This document shows positions 7,581-15,842 of a stretch of 64,000 nt of DNA, one piece after another; within the stretch, counting starts at the first letter, position 1, and each line of letters opens with the position of its first letter. This stretch comes from GJ-E10 sp035625725. GTDB lineage: Bacteria > Pseudomonadota > Gammaproteobacteria > Burkholderiales > Burkholderiaceae_F. The notes beneath the pieces are model-generated. The model saw only the letters and a list, made by a program, of their open reading frames with translations. It did no database searches and was not told where the DNA came from. The DNA lies in contig DASPPB010000085.1 of NCBI GenBank assembly GCA_035625725.1, forward strand, positions 46,913-110,912, in the 5' to 3' direction. The translations under genes and the position numbers were made by a program.

Positions 7581-10469
7581 TCATTGGCAGACTTCGCAAT
7601 CGGAAAAACCCGTCGCCCCCGGGCGCAGCATGCACACCGGACCGGCAGCTGTGTCGGCGCCATCGCCGACCGGAACGGCGTTCAGATCGCCGCCACGGCC
7701 GGTTGCCTTCTCCGCATGGGTGGCACCCAGGGTGCGCAAGTAGTACGTAGTCTTTAGCCCTCGCAGCCAAGCGAGCCGGTAGGTCTCGTCGAGCTTGCGG
7801 CCCGAAAGCCCCGCCATATATATATTGAGCGACTGCGCCTGATCGATCCATTTTTGGCGGCGCGCTGCGCATTCGATGAGCCACACCGGGTCGATCTCGA
7901 AGGCCGTGGCGTACAGTTGGCGGACCTCCGCCGAGATGCGATCGATGCGGGCCAGACTGCCGTCGAAGTACTTGAGGTCGGCCACCATGACCTCGTCCCA
8001 GAGGCCCAGCGCCTTGAGCTCGCGCACCAGGTGCGGATTGACGACGGTGAACTCGCCCGAAAGATTGGACTTGACGAACAGGTTCTGGAACGTGGGTTCG
8101 ATGCTGGCCGACACCCCCACGATGTTGGAAATCGTCGCCGTCGGCGCGATGGCGATGCAATTCGAATTGCGCATGCCATATTGCGCAATGCGCTCGCGCA
8201 AGGCGTTCCAGTTGAGCCGTTCGGCGCGATCCACCTCCACGTGGCCGCCGCGCTCGCGCGCAAGCAAATCCAGGGTGTCTTGCGGCAGTATTCCCCGGTC
8301 CCAGAGTGAACCGCGAAACGAGGAATACGGCCCGCGCTCGGCAGCAAGCTCCGTGGAGGCCCAGTAGGCGAGGTAACTGACGAGTTCCTGGCTGCGGTCG
8401 GCGAATTCGACGGCCGCGCCCGACGCGTAGGCGATACGCATCCGGTGCAGGCAGTCCTGAAACCCCATGATGCCCAGCCCCACCGGCCGGTGCCGCAGAT
8501 TGGCGTTTCGGGCCTTGGACACCGCGTAATAATTGATGTCGACCACGTTGTCCAACATGCGCATGGCCGTGGCGATGGTGCGCCGAAGCTTGTCCCCGTC
8601 CAGTTCCCAGTTGCCCTCCGCATCGGCCTTGAGGTGGGTGAAGAGATTCACCGACCCGAGGTTGCAGACCGCGATTTCCTCCTGCGAGGTATTGAGGGTG
8701 ATCTCGGTGCACAGGTTCGAACTGTGCACCGTTCCCACATGCTGCTGGGGCGAGCGCAGGTTGCAGGCGTCCTTGAAGGTGATCCAGGGATGCCCTGTCT
8801 CAAAAAGCATCGTGAGCATCTTGCGCCAGAGCTGGGTCGCGGAGATCTTCTTGAACAGGCGAATTTCGCCTCGCGCGGCTTTTTCTTCGTAGGCGATATA
8901 GGCGCGCTCGAAGGCCTCGCCCGAGCACTCATGCAGGTCCGGGCAGTCGCTCGGAGAAAACAAGGTCCACGGCGCGTCGGCCAGGACACGCTTGAGGAAT
9001 AGGTCAGGAACCCAGTTGGCGGTATTCATGTCGTGCGTGCGCCGCCGGTCATCGCCCGTGTTCTTGCGCAACTCGAGGAACTCCTCGATGTCCAGGTGCC
9101 AGGTTTCGAGATAGCAGCACACCGCGCCTTTGCGTTTGCCGCCCTGGTTGACCGCGACGGCCGTATCGTTGACAACCTTGAGAAACGGCACCACGCCCTG
9201 GGATTTGCCGTTGGTGCCGCGGATGTAGGCGCCCAGGGCGCGCACGGGGGTCCAGTCGTTTCCGAGCCCGCCGGCAAACTTCGCGAGCAGTGCGTTGTCC
9301 TTGATCGCGCCAAAGATGCCGTCGAGATCGTCCGGAACCGTGCTGAGGTAACACGACGAGAGCTGCGCGTGGCGCGTGCCCGAATTAAACAGGGTCGGCG
9401 TCGAGCACATGAAGTCAAAGCTCGACAGCAGGCTGTAGAACTCGATCGCACGCGCCTCGCGGTCGATCTCGTTGAGCGCCAGCCCCATGGCAACACGCAT
9501 GAAAAATGTCTGCGGCAGTTCAAAACGCTGCCCCTTGCGGTGCAGAAAATAGCGGTCGTAGAGAGTCTGCAGGCCGAGGTAGGAAAACTGCAGGTCCCGC
9601 TCGGGGCGCAGCGCGCAGGCAAGCCGCTCCAGGTCAAACTGCAGCAGGCGCTCGTCGAGCAATCCGGCCTCGACGCCCAGCCGGATGCCGCGCGGCAGGT
9701 ACTCCGCATAGCGCGCAGTCATTTCCGCCTGCGCCACCTCGACGCCGAAGACTTCTTTGCGCACGGTGTGCAACAGCAGCCGGGCGGTGACCTCGCTGTA
9801 GGCCGGGTCGGTCTCGATGAGCGCGCGGGCGGCCAGGATCGCCGATTTGTGGACCTCCTCCAGGGGCACCCCGTCGTAGAGGTTCTTTATGGTGGCCTTG
9901 AGTACCGCATCGACCGAGACGTAATCGGTCAGACCTTCGCAGGCCGCCTGGATCGTCGCGCGCAGCCGCTCCTGGTCCAGCGGCACGCTGCGTCCGTCGA
10001 GCGTGATGTGGATTGCGCCGGGGGGCACGGGCGCCGGTGCCTGGCGAGCCCGCTCCTGGCTGCGTCGGTCGCGGTACAAAACGTAAGCCCGCGCCACGTC
10101 GTGGGCCCCGTCGCGCATCAGCGACAACTCCACCTGGTCCTGAATGTCCTCGATGTGAAAGGTGCCGCCGGCCGGCTGACGGCGAATCAGCGCCGCGACC
10201 ACGGCCCCGGTCAAGCGCTCGACTTGCTCGCGGATCGCCGCCGACGCCGCGCCTTGGCCGCCGCGCACGGCCAGAAAGGCCTTGGTCATCGCCACGGCGA
10301 TTTTCGCCGGTTCGAAAGTGACCACGCTTCCGTTGCGGCGAATGACCTGAAATTCGGCGAGCGTGGCGGCACGGGGCCGATCCAGTGTCGCCTCGCCCAA
10401 GGCGCGCGCAAAGGCGGCCGATGCAGCGGTTTGTGCTGGCGTGGATGTTTCGACGTCACGAACTTCCAT
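7581..10469 (-). CDS. nrdA: Class Ia ribonucleotide reductase, alpha (catalytic) subunit
   Basis: This 962-residue enzyme reduces ribonucleoside diphosphates to deoxy forms. The start is ATG 10469 (MEVRDVETSTPAQ) behind AGGGGGAAG. An N-terminal ATP-cone (FQVIRRNGSVVTFEPAKIAVAM) is followed by a second cone-like segment starting near IHITLDGRSVPLDQERLRATI, a tandem arrangement also known from Pseudomonas-type NrdA. The active site shows SSCYLSTVPDD, the N-C-E triad in NLCTEITLN, and the partner cysteine in AVCNLGSVNL. The radical-transfer tyrosine pair is in GLKTTYYLRTLG, and the C-terminal redox pair is DCEVCQ at the very end. All key residues are present. The upstream 294 bases carry two NrdR boxes. 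Confidence 0.97.
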   Translation of the reverse strand: MEVRDVETSTPAQTAASAAFARALGEATLDRPRAATLAEFQVIRRNGSVVTFEPAKIAVAMTKAFLAVRGGQGAASAAIREQVERLTGAVVAALIRRQPAGGTFHIEDIQDQVELSLMRDGAHDVARAYVLYRDRRSQERARQAPAPVPPGAIHITLDGRSVPLDQERLRATIQAACEGLTDYVSVDAVLKATIKNLYDGVPLEEVHKSAILAARALIETDPAYSEVTARLLLHTVRKEVFGVEVAQAEMTARYAEYLPRGIRLGVEAGLLDERLLQFDLERLACALRPERDLQFSYLGLQTLYDRYFLHRKGQRFELPQTFFMRVAMGLALNEIDREARAIEFYSLLSSFDFMCSTPTLFNSGTRHAQLSSCYLSTVPDDLDGIFGAIKDNALLAKFAGGLGNDWTPVRALGAYIRGTNGKSQGVVPFLKVVNDTAVAVNQGGKRKGAVCCYLETWHLDIEEFLELRKNTGDDRRRTHDMNTANWVPDLFLKRVLADAPWTLFSPSDCPDLHECSGEAFERAYIAYEEKAARGEIRLFKKISATQLWRKMLTMLFETGHPWITFKDACNLRSPQQHVGTVHSSNLCTEITLNTSQEEIAVCNLGSVNLFTHLKADAEGNWELDGDKLRRTIATAMRMLDNVVDINYYAVSKARNANLRHRPVGLGIMGFQDCLHRMRIAYASGAAVEFADRSQELVSYLAYWASTELAAERGPYSSFRGSLWDRGILPQDTLDLLARERGGHVEVDRAERLNWNALRERIAQYGMRNSNCIAIAPTATISNIVGVSASIEPTFQNLFVKSNLSGEFTVVNPHLVRELKALGLWDEVMVADLKYFDGSLARIDRISAEVRQLYATAFEIDPVWLIECAARRQKWIDQAQSLNIYMAGLSGRKLDETYRLAWLRGLKTTYYLRTLGATHAEKATGRGGDLNAVPVGDGADTAAGPVCMLRPGATGFSDCEVCQ

Positions 10470-10645
10470 GCTTCCCCCTTTCGGACCAAAACCGGTGTCG
10501 ACGCTCTTGGGCCAACGGCCCGAGCCACTAGCTCTTGATGCGGATTGCAGCCGGAATCCGCCGGCGAGACCACGGCCGCAGCCGCGTGCGCCAGCGCGCC
10601 CGCCCGACTGCGTCTTTCGCGCCAACTGCGCCGCCGCGCGCAGGG

Positions 10646-10692
10646 ACACAATATCTAGTGGTGACCAGCAAAGAATCGACAACTCCTTGTGG
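10646..10692 (-). promoter_or_regulatory. Tandem NrdR boxes upstream of nrdAB
   Basis: ACACAATATCTAGTGG at 10646-10661 matches 14 of 16 positions of the NrdR consensus ACACWATATATWGTGT. A second, weaker palindrome with the same arms (ACAA, then TTGTGG) sits at 10677-10692. Start-to-start distance is 31 bp, about three helical turns, the usual spacing for paired NrdR boxes. They lie 177-223 bases upstream of nrdA. NrdR would repress nrdAB when deoxyadenosine nucleotide levels are high. Confidence 0.75.
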
Positions 10693-10763
10693 CCGCGATG
10701 GTAGGCAAAGATTCGCGCGCGAGCAACTAGAAAACGTTTTGCACTGCATTGTGAGCAGCGCAC

Positions 10764-11327
10764 TCAAAGATCGCGGGGTACGCGCGTCCAGTCAAAGAGG
10801 GGGCCGGGATCGGACTTGCGCGCCGGTGCAATCTCGTTGTGCCCACGCGTCCAGCGCAAGGGGTAGGCCTGCGCCAGTGCGCGCTGCAAAGAGACCAGGA
10901 CCGCGTACTGCGCGGCCGTGAAGGGTTCGAATTCGCTGCCTTCGAGTTCAATGCCAATGGAAAAATCGTTGCAGGCCGCGCGACCGTTCCACTCGGAGAC
11001 GCCGGCGTGCCAGGCGCGATCGCGACACGAGACGAACTGCGTCAGACAACCGCTGCGCGAAATCAAAAAGTGCGCTGACACGCGCACGCCCTGCAGTGCG
11101 CCGTAGAACTCATGGGTCGAGCAGTCGAGCGAGTTCGTAAAGAGGCGCTCGATGTCCCCGCTACCGAAGCATCCGGGGGGCAGGCTGATGCAGTGAAGCA
11201 CCAGCAGTTCGATGCGGGACTCCGCGGGGCGCGCGTCAAAATTCGGGGAAGGAAGCCGGCGCGCTCCGTGCACCCAGCCGTCGCTGCCTACGCGGTAAGA
11301 CGACGTGGCCGGCGCCCGATTACTCAT
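10764..11327 (-). CDS. ampD: 1,6-anhydro-N-acetylmuramyl-L-alanine amidase AmpD
   Basis: AmpD is a cytoplasmic zinc amidase that cleaves the stem peptide from recycled anhydromuropeptides; its loss induces AmpC in many species. The 187-residue product (ATG 11327; a TTG two codons upstream is also in frame) has the expected zinc ligands: H in LLVLHCIS, H in RGHNEIAPARKSDPG, and D in the same motif. The catalytic glutamate is in FSIGIELEG and the lysine in RKSDPG. No signal peptide is visible, consistent with cytoplasmic AmpD. The gene follows pilR by 34 bases on the same strand, so it may share the pilSR transcript. Confidence 0.93.
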   Translation of the reverse strand: MSNRAPATSSYRVGSDGWVHGARRLPSPNFDARPAESRIELLVLHCISLPPGCFGSGDIERLFTNSLDCSTHEFYGALQGVRVSAHFLISRSGCLTQFVSCRDRAWHAGVSEWNGRAACNDFSIGIELEGSEFEPFTAAQYAVLVSLQRALAQAYPLRWTRGHNEIAPARKSDPGPLFDWTRVPRDL

Positions 11328-11361
11328 CGTCAACGGCCGGAGTCGAGCCGCCTCCGGCGCA

Positions 11362-12879
11362 TTACTTCAGCCCCAAGCGCTGCATCCGGTAGCGCATCTG
11401 CCGAAAGGAAATTCCGAGCAGCTGCGCGGCAGCGGTACGATTGTGCCGGGTTTTCGCCAGAGCCGCGCGAATGGCAGCGCCTTCCATTTCGTCGAGGTAG
11501 GCCGAGAGATCACTGGGCACGCCGTCGACGAGAAGGTAGGGGGCAGCGACCGCTATGGCGGGCGCGGCCTGCGCGAGTTCTTCGGCCTGCGGGTTGTCTT
11601 GCGCCAGCGGCTCTTCCTTGGTCGCTGCCGGCAATGACGTCACACTCGGCGGCGCTGCCGCGCCAAAGGCGCGCGCGGTCTCCAAGACCAGATTTTCGGG
11701 CCGCAGTTCCCCGCCGCCGGTGAGCACGACGGAGCGCTCCAGGACATTCTCCAGTTCGCGCACGTTGCCCGGAAACGGCCACTGGCGCAATGCGGCCTCC
11801 GCTTCGGGAGTAAGCCAAGCCGCCGGCACGCCGGCGCGCTGCGCGATGCGCTGCAGCAGCGCCTTGGCGATGAGCGCGATGTCCTCACTGCGCTCCCGCA
11901 GGCTCGGTACCCGCAACTCGATGACGTTGAGACGGTAAAACAGGTCCTGACGAAACCGGCCCACTTCGACCATGCGGGCCAGGTCCTGGTGCGTTGCGCT
12001 CAATATGCGCACGTCGACCGGCTCTTCGGTCGTCGAGCCCACCTTGTGGATGTGGCGCTCCTGGATGGCCCGCAGCAGCTTGACTTGCATTGCCAAAGGC
12101 AGCTCCGCCACCTCATCGAGCAGGAGGGTCCCGCCCGATGCGGCCTGGAAAAAACCGTCCCGGTCGCGTTCCGCACCCGTAAAGGCGCCGCGCCGGTAGC
12201 CGAAGAACTCGGCTTCCATCAAGGATTCGGGAATCGCTCCGCAGTTGACCGCAACAAAGGGCATCGCCCGACGGGCGGACATTGCATGAATCGCCCTTGC
12301 CACCAGCTCCTTGCCGCTACCCGATTCCCCGATGATCGCCACCGGCGCCATGCTCTGGCCCAAGCGCGCAATGAGCGCGCGCAGCTTGACCATCTCCGCC
12401 GACTCGCCCACCAGCCGTGCGAGGGCCGCATCGTCTTCGGGTTTGGCCGCATGCGTGCCGGCGCCCGGCTCGGCCCCGTCGCCGATGGCCGAGCGGATCA
12501 ACTGGCGCAATTGGTCCAAATCGACGGGCTTCGCAAGGTAGTCGAAGGCGCCGGCTTTGAGTGCGGCCACGGCGTTGTCCGCGCTGCCGTAGGCCGTGAT
12601 GACCGCGATCTTCGGCTCCGCGCGCATTCCCAGTTCGCGCACCAGATCCAAACCGGAGCCGTCGGGCAATCGCATGTCGGTAAGGCAAAGCCGGTACGAG
12701 CGCGTGCGCAAGAATTCGCGCGCCTGCTCCAGCGATTCGGCGGTGTCGACCTCCAGACCGAGCCGAGTAATCGTCAGGCCCAGCAACTCGCGCAGATCCG
12801 CCTCGTCATCGACGACGAGCACCGCGGGCACCCGTGCGCGGGTGCCACTGTCGGTCTCCGCAATGCGCCCCACGCTCAT
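11362..12879 (-). CDS. pilR: Sigma-54-dependent response regulator PilR
   Basis: A 505-residue NtrC-type activator. The receiver domain (residues ~18-130) has D24/D25 and the phospho-acceptor D68 in LCLTDMRLPDGSG. The central AAA+ domain carries Walker A GESGSGKE, the sigma-54-contact GAFTGA loop and LLLDEVAELPL. A Fis-type helix-turn-helix ends the protein (NRTAAAQLLGISFRQMRYRMQRLGLK). The gene starts 2 bases after the pilS stop. In characterised systems PilR activates pilin transcription from sigma-54 promoters under PilS control; pilus genes occur elsewhere in this window, supporting the PilR assignment over other NtrC relatives. Confidence 0.9.
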   Translation of the reverse strand: MSVGRIAETDSGTRARVPAVLVVDDEADLRELLGLTITRLGLEVDTAESLEQAREFLRTRSYRLCLTDMRLPDGSGLDLVRELGMRAEPKIAVITAYGSADNAVAALKAGAFDYLAKPVDLDQLRQLIRSAIGDGAEPGAGTHAAKPEDDAALARLVGESAEMVKLRALIARLGQSMAPVAIIGESGSGKELVARAIHAMSARRAMPFVAVNCGAIPESLMEAEFFGYRRGAFTGAERDRDGFFQAASGGTLLLDEVAELPLAMQVKLLRAIQERHIHKVGSTTEEPVDVRILSATHQDLARMVEVGRFRQDLFYRLNVIELRVPSLRERSEDIALIAKALLQRIAQRAGVPAAWLTPEAEAALRQWPFPGNVRELENVLERSVVLTGGGELRPENLVLETARAFGAAAPPSVTSLPAATKEEPLAQDNPQAEELAQAAPAIAVAAPYLLVDGVPSDLSAYLDEMEGAAIRAALAKTRHNRTAAAQLLGISFRQMRYRMQRLGLK

Positions 12880-12881
12880 CG

Positions 12882-14651
12882 CTAGGCTAGGTCACGCCGG
12901 AAGAATTCGGACTGCGTCGGAATCGTGTCGAGAAAGGGGGCCGCCGGTGTCTCGGCGCCAGCGCGCCCAAAATACACCACGAAACCGTTGCGATCCGGTC
13001 GACCCGCTCGCCGCAATACGTCGTAGCCCAGCTCTGCATGATTGGCAATGCAAAACTCCCGCGCCAGGTACAGTCCCAGCCCCGTGCCGCGCGCATGGGT
13101 CGTAAAAAACGGTTCGAACATCGCAGCGCGATCCGCCGGGGCCACACCCGCACCATCATCGATGACCCACAGCTGTACGCGCCCGTCGTGCTCGGCGGCG
13201 TCGTCCATGAAAATCTCGACGCTCGCGGGACCACCCGAGCAATAACGCAGCGCATTATCAACCAGATTGAACAAAATCTGGCGCAGGTGACTGTGCTCGA
13301 ACTTCACGACGTCGCGGCCCTCGCCGCCGACAACCAGAACTCCGGAAGCAAGCTTGCGGTCGCGCGCAAATTCCTGAACCCAGGCGTCAACGAACTTGCG
13401 CAGCGGAAATTCATCGCTCAAGGGAGCATCGCGCCGGGCCACGCGCAGAACGTCGTCGACCAGACGGTTTAAGCGCGTGGTGTTTTCGCGCACGATTCCG
13501 GTCAGCCGCTTTTGCATGGCGTCGCGAGCGTCTTCCGCCAGCAGTTGGCCGGCACTGCTGATGGCGGCTAGCGGATTGCGGATCTCGTGCGCAATGGAGG
13601 CCGTCAAGCGCCCCATCGCGGCGAGCTTGAGCTGCTGGGCGCGCGCCTCCAGCGCGTTGCGGTCCTCAAGGAATATGACGAATTCTCCCGACTGCGCCGA
13701 CGGCGGCCGCGCAAACCGGACCCGCAGCGGGCGTGCCGGCGCGCTTGCGCTGCCCGAAGCGTCCGGCGCGCCCAGCATGAACACCTGGTTGGACCATCCG
13801 ACCTCGTCGGCCTCGGTCTTCATCCAGCGCTGAAATTCCTCGCCCAGCGGGCGCAACGTCGGCATCTCGATGAGGCGCCGCCCGGTCAGTTGCGCGCTTC
13901 GCGTCATGCCCAGAAGCACCCGCGCCGCGAGATTGTTGGCATGCACCGAGGTGGCGGCATCCACCACGATTACGCCTTGCTCCATCTGCGAGATCACGAG
14001 CCGGTTGATTTCGAGCTGGTTTTGCAAGTCGAGCCCGCGCATGTGCGCGAGTTGCTCTTGTTTGTTCAGCCGCGCGGAAAGCAGCCGCAGCAGGCCGGTC
14101 AGACCGAACAGCGCCGCGCCGTACAGGCCTGCCTGGAACAGCTGGGGGTCGGCGTGCTCTTCGCGCAACCCGCGCAAAACCGCGTCGCCCAAAAGGAACA
14201 GGACCGCGATCGAGGTCGTAAAAAACGCGGCGCTCGTCGGTAGCATCAGCGACGCGCCTGCGATCGGAACGAGGTAGAACACGACGAATTCGCTGCGCAT
14301 TCCGCCGCCGAGCACGACCAGCACCGTCGCCATCACCAAGTCGGCGGAGAGCTGGGCCGTCAACTGACCGAGAAAGTGGCGCCGGTAGTACAGCGAGGCC
14401 AGTGCCATGGCAATGGCCACGCCAAAATACGCCGCCAGCCCAAAGACGATTTCGGACACACCCGTGCCGCTGAGGCGACTGGCCAGCGGCGCCGCAAACA
14501 CGATGGCCGACAGGAGCACGAAGGCCGTGACAAGCACACGGGCCAACGCCAAGGCATAGAGCGTTCCCCAGGCGGGTTCGACGTGCAGGCGCCGGCCGGC
14601 GGCTTTGGCGCCGCCCACGCCGCGCTGCTGCTCCTGCGCGGTCTTGCTCAT
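12882..14651 (-). CDS. pilS: Sensor histidine kinase PilS
   Basis: A 589-residue membrane kinase, start ATG 14651 (MSKTAQEQQRG). The N-terminal third has about six hydrophobic segments, as in PilS. A PAS-like region follows (MEQGVIVVDAATSVHANNLAARVLLG). The dimerisation/phosphoacceptor H-box is ASIAHEIRNPLAAISSAGQL, the N-box LFNLVDNALRYC, and the ATP lid DDGAGV and GTGLGLYLA. It is immediately upstream of pilR, forming the PilSR two-component system. In Pseudomonas PilS senses inner-membrane pilin levels; whether the same signal operates here cannot be read from the sequence. Confidence 0.9.
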   Translation of the reverse strand: MSKTAQEQQRGVGGAKAAGRRLHVEPAWGTLYALALARVLVTAFVLLSAIVFAAPLASRLSGTGVSEIVFGLAAYFGVAIAMALASLYYRRHFLGQLTAQLSADLVMATVLVVLGGGMRSEFVVFYLVPIAGASLMLPTSAAFFTTSIAVLFLLGDAVLRGLREEHADPQLFQAGLYGAALFGLTGLLRLLSARLNKQEQLAHMRGLDLQNQLEINRLVISQMEQGVIVVDAATSVHANNLAARVLLGMTRSAQLTGRRLIEMPTLRPLGEEFQRWMKTEADEVGWSNQVFMLGAPDASGSASAPARPLRVRFARPPSAQSGEFVIFLEDRNALEARAQQLKLAAMGRLTASIAHEIRNPLAAISSAGQLLAEDARDAMQKRLTGIVRENTTRLNRLVDDVLRVARRDAPLSDEFPLRKFVDAWVQEFARDRKLASGVLVVGGEGRDVVKFEHSHLRQILFNLVDNALRYCSGGPASVEIFMDDAAEHDGRVQLWVIDDGAGVAPADRAAMFEPFFTTHARGTGLGLYLAREFCIANHAELGYDVLRRAGRPDRNGFVVYFGRAGAETPAAPFLDTIPTQSEFFRRDLA

Positions 14652-14724
14652 CGAATGCCCCGGCGGCTGCGATGGGCCGGCCGCGGCCCGCGCGCCACGC
14701 CGGTGTGCAATGCTCCCGTCGGCG

Positions 14725-14955
14725 TCATGGACGGGCGGCCGGCTGTTGCTGCCGGGCATGCTCCGGGCAGCACGCCCAATGGCCATCGAGCGGCAGCGCC
14801 TCGGACTTTGGCAGGTTCAGGCCGCAGACGCAACAGCGCACCATGTCCTCCGCGGGCGCGTCGCGCCGTGGAGGCAGCGCTTGGCCGCCGCCGGCGAGCC
14901 GGCGCACCGCGACGGCCACCAGAAAGGCGATCAGGCCCCAGAAGACCAGACGCAT
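14725..14955 (-). CDS. PP0621-type small membrane-anchored Cys-rich protein
   Basis: A 76-residue protein with one N-terminal hydrophobic helix (LVFWGLIAFLVAVAV) and a cysteine-rich tail (MVRCCVCGLNLPKSEAL, then HWACCPEHARQQ) that resembles a small zinc-binding motif. I recognise the layout from the PP0621 family found next to pilS in betaproteobacteria and pseudomonads. The preferred start, ATG 14955, overlaps the ypjD stop by one base (TAATG), implying coupling; an ATG three codons upstream is possible. No function is established. Confidence 0.75.
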   Translation of the reverse strand: MRLVFWGLIAFLVAVAVRRLAGGGQALPPRRDAPAEDMVRCCVCGLNLPKSEALPLDGHWACCPEHARQQQPAARP

Positions 14956-15803
14956 TAGACCCATACTTTGCGCAGCACGACCTCAAAAACAAACCGGCTG
15001 CCAATGTACGCCAGGAGCAACATCAGGAATCCGACGAATAGCCAGCGTTGAGCGACCCGTCCGCGCCAACCAAAAGCATAGCGTCCCACCAAAAGGCCGG
15101 CGAACACGCACCAGGCGATGACGGCAAAGAGCGTCTTGTGGTCAAAGCGCAGCGGTTTGCCGAAGAGCTCCTCGGAAAATATGATGCCGCTCGCCAAGGA
15201 GGCGGTGAGCAAGATGAAACCCGCGGCGAGTTGACGAAACAGCAGGGACTCCAGCGCAAGCAGCGGCGGCATGCGCGAGAGCAGAGGGCCGAGCGCGGCA
15301 CCGGACTCGCGCAGCGGCTGGTGCAGGTACCGATCGATCGACGTCATCAAGACGCTGTGCAGTGCGGCGATGGTGAAGAGACTGTAGGCCAGGACGGATA
15401 CGGCCAGATGCACGCGCAGCGCTAGCGAGCTGCCCTCCGCGGCCAGCGCAACCCCGCGAAACGCCAGCGGCAGCAGCACGGTGATCGCGGCCATGGGCGT
15501 GAGCAGCGCATACAAGCCAACGAGCGAGATGAAAAAACCCTCGATCCACAGCAGGCCGCAGGCGATGACGAAAGTCGCCGACAGCGCCTGCGCGAATCCA
15601 AAGCGCAAGCCCCCCGTGCCGAAGACGTCTTGCGTGAGCAGCGTGCCGTGCACCAGCACGGCCAGCGCGAGGAGCAGGCCGATGGCGCTCAGAGGCCGCA
15701 CGTCCTGGCCGCGGTGCAACCCCGTCCAGCAGCGGTAGGCAACGACAAGGTAGGCGATCGCGACGGCCCCGTGCGCCCACCCGTACAATGAGTCTATCTG
15801 CAT
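14955..15803 (-). CDS. ypjD: YpjD/CcsA-family inner-membrane protein
   Basis: A 282-residue polytopic membrane protein starting at ATG 15803 (MQIDSLYGWAHGAVAIAYL), with about eight hydrophobic helices. It belongs to the CcsA/HemX fold (cytochrome c assembly) but is the YpjD subtype: the end shows FDHKTLFAVIAWCVFAGLLV, then GWRGRVAQRW. In E. coli ypjD sits divergently beside ffh, exactly as here (39 bases between the start codons). The E. coli protein has been connected to the CorB/CorC magnesium system; a CNNM/CorC gene occurs at 24.6 kb. A heme-handling role cannot be excluded. Confidence 0.8.
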   Translation of the reverse strand: MQIDSLYGWAHGAVAIAYLVVAYRCWTGLHRGQDVRPLSAIGLLLALAVLVHGTLLTQDVFGTGGLRFGFAQALSATFVIACGLLWIEGFFISLVGLYALLTPMAAITVLLPLAFRGVALAAEGSSLALRVHLAVSVLAYSLFTIAALHSVLMTSIDRYLHQPLRESGAALGPLLSRMPPLLALESLLFRQLAAGFILLTASLASGIIFSEELFGKPLRFDHKTLFAVIAWCVFAGLLVGRYAFGWRGRVAQRWLFVGFLMLLLAYIGSRFVFEVVLRKVWV

Positions 15804-15842
15804 AGCGCGTCTATATACCACGCGCGCCCGAGGAACAAGCAA

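Noticed and set aside
7816..7827. TATATATAT tract resembling a promoter
   Set aside because: It lies in the middle of the nrdA coding sequence and encodes conserved residues (NIYMAG).
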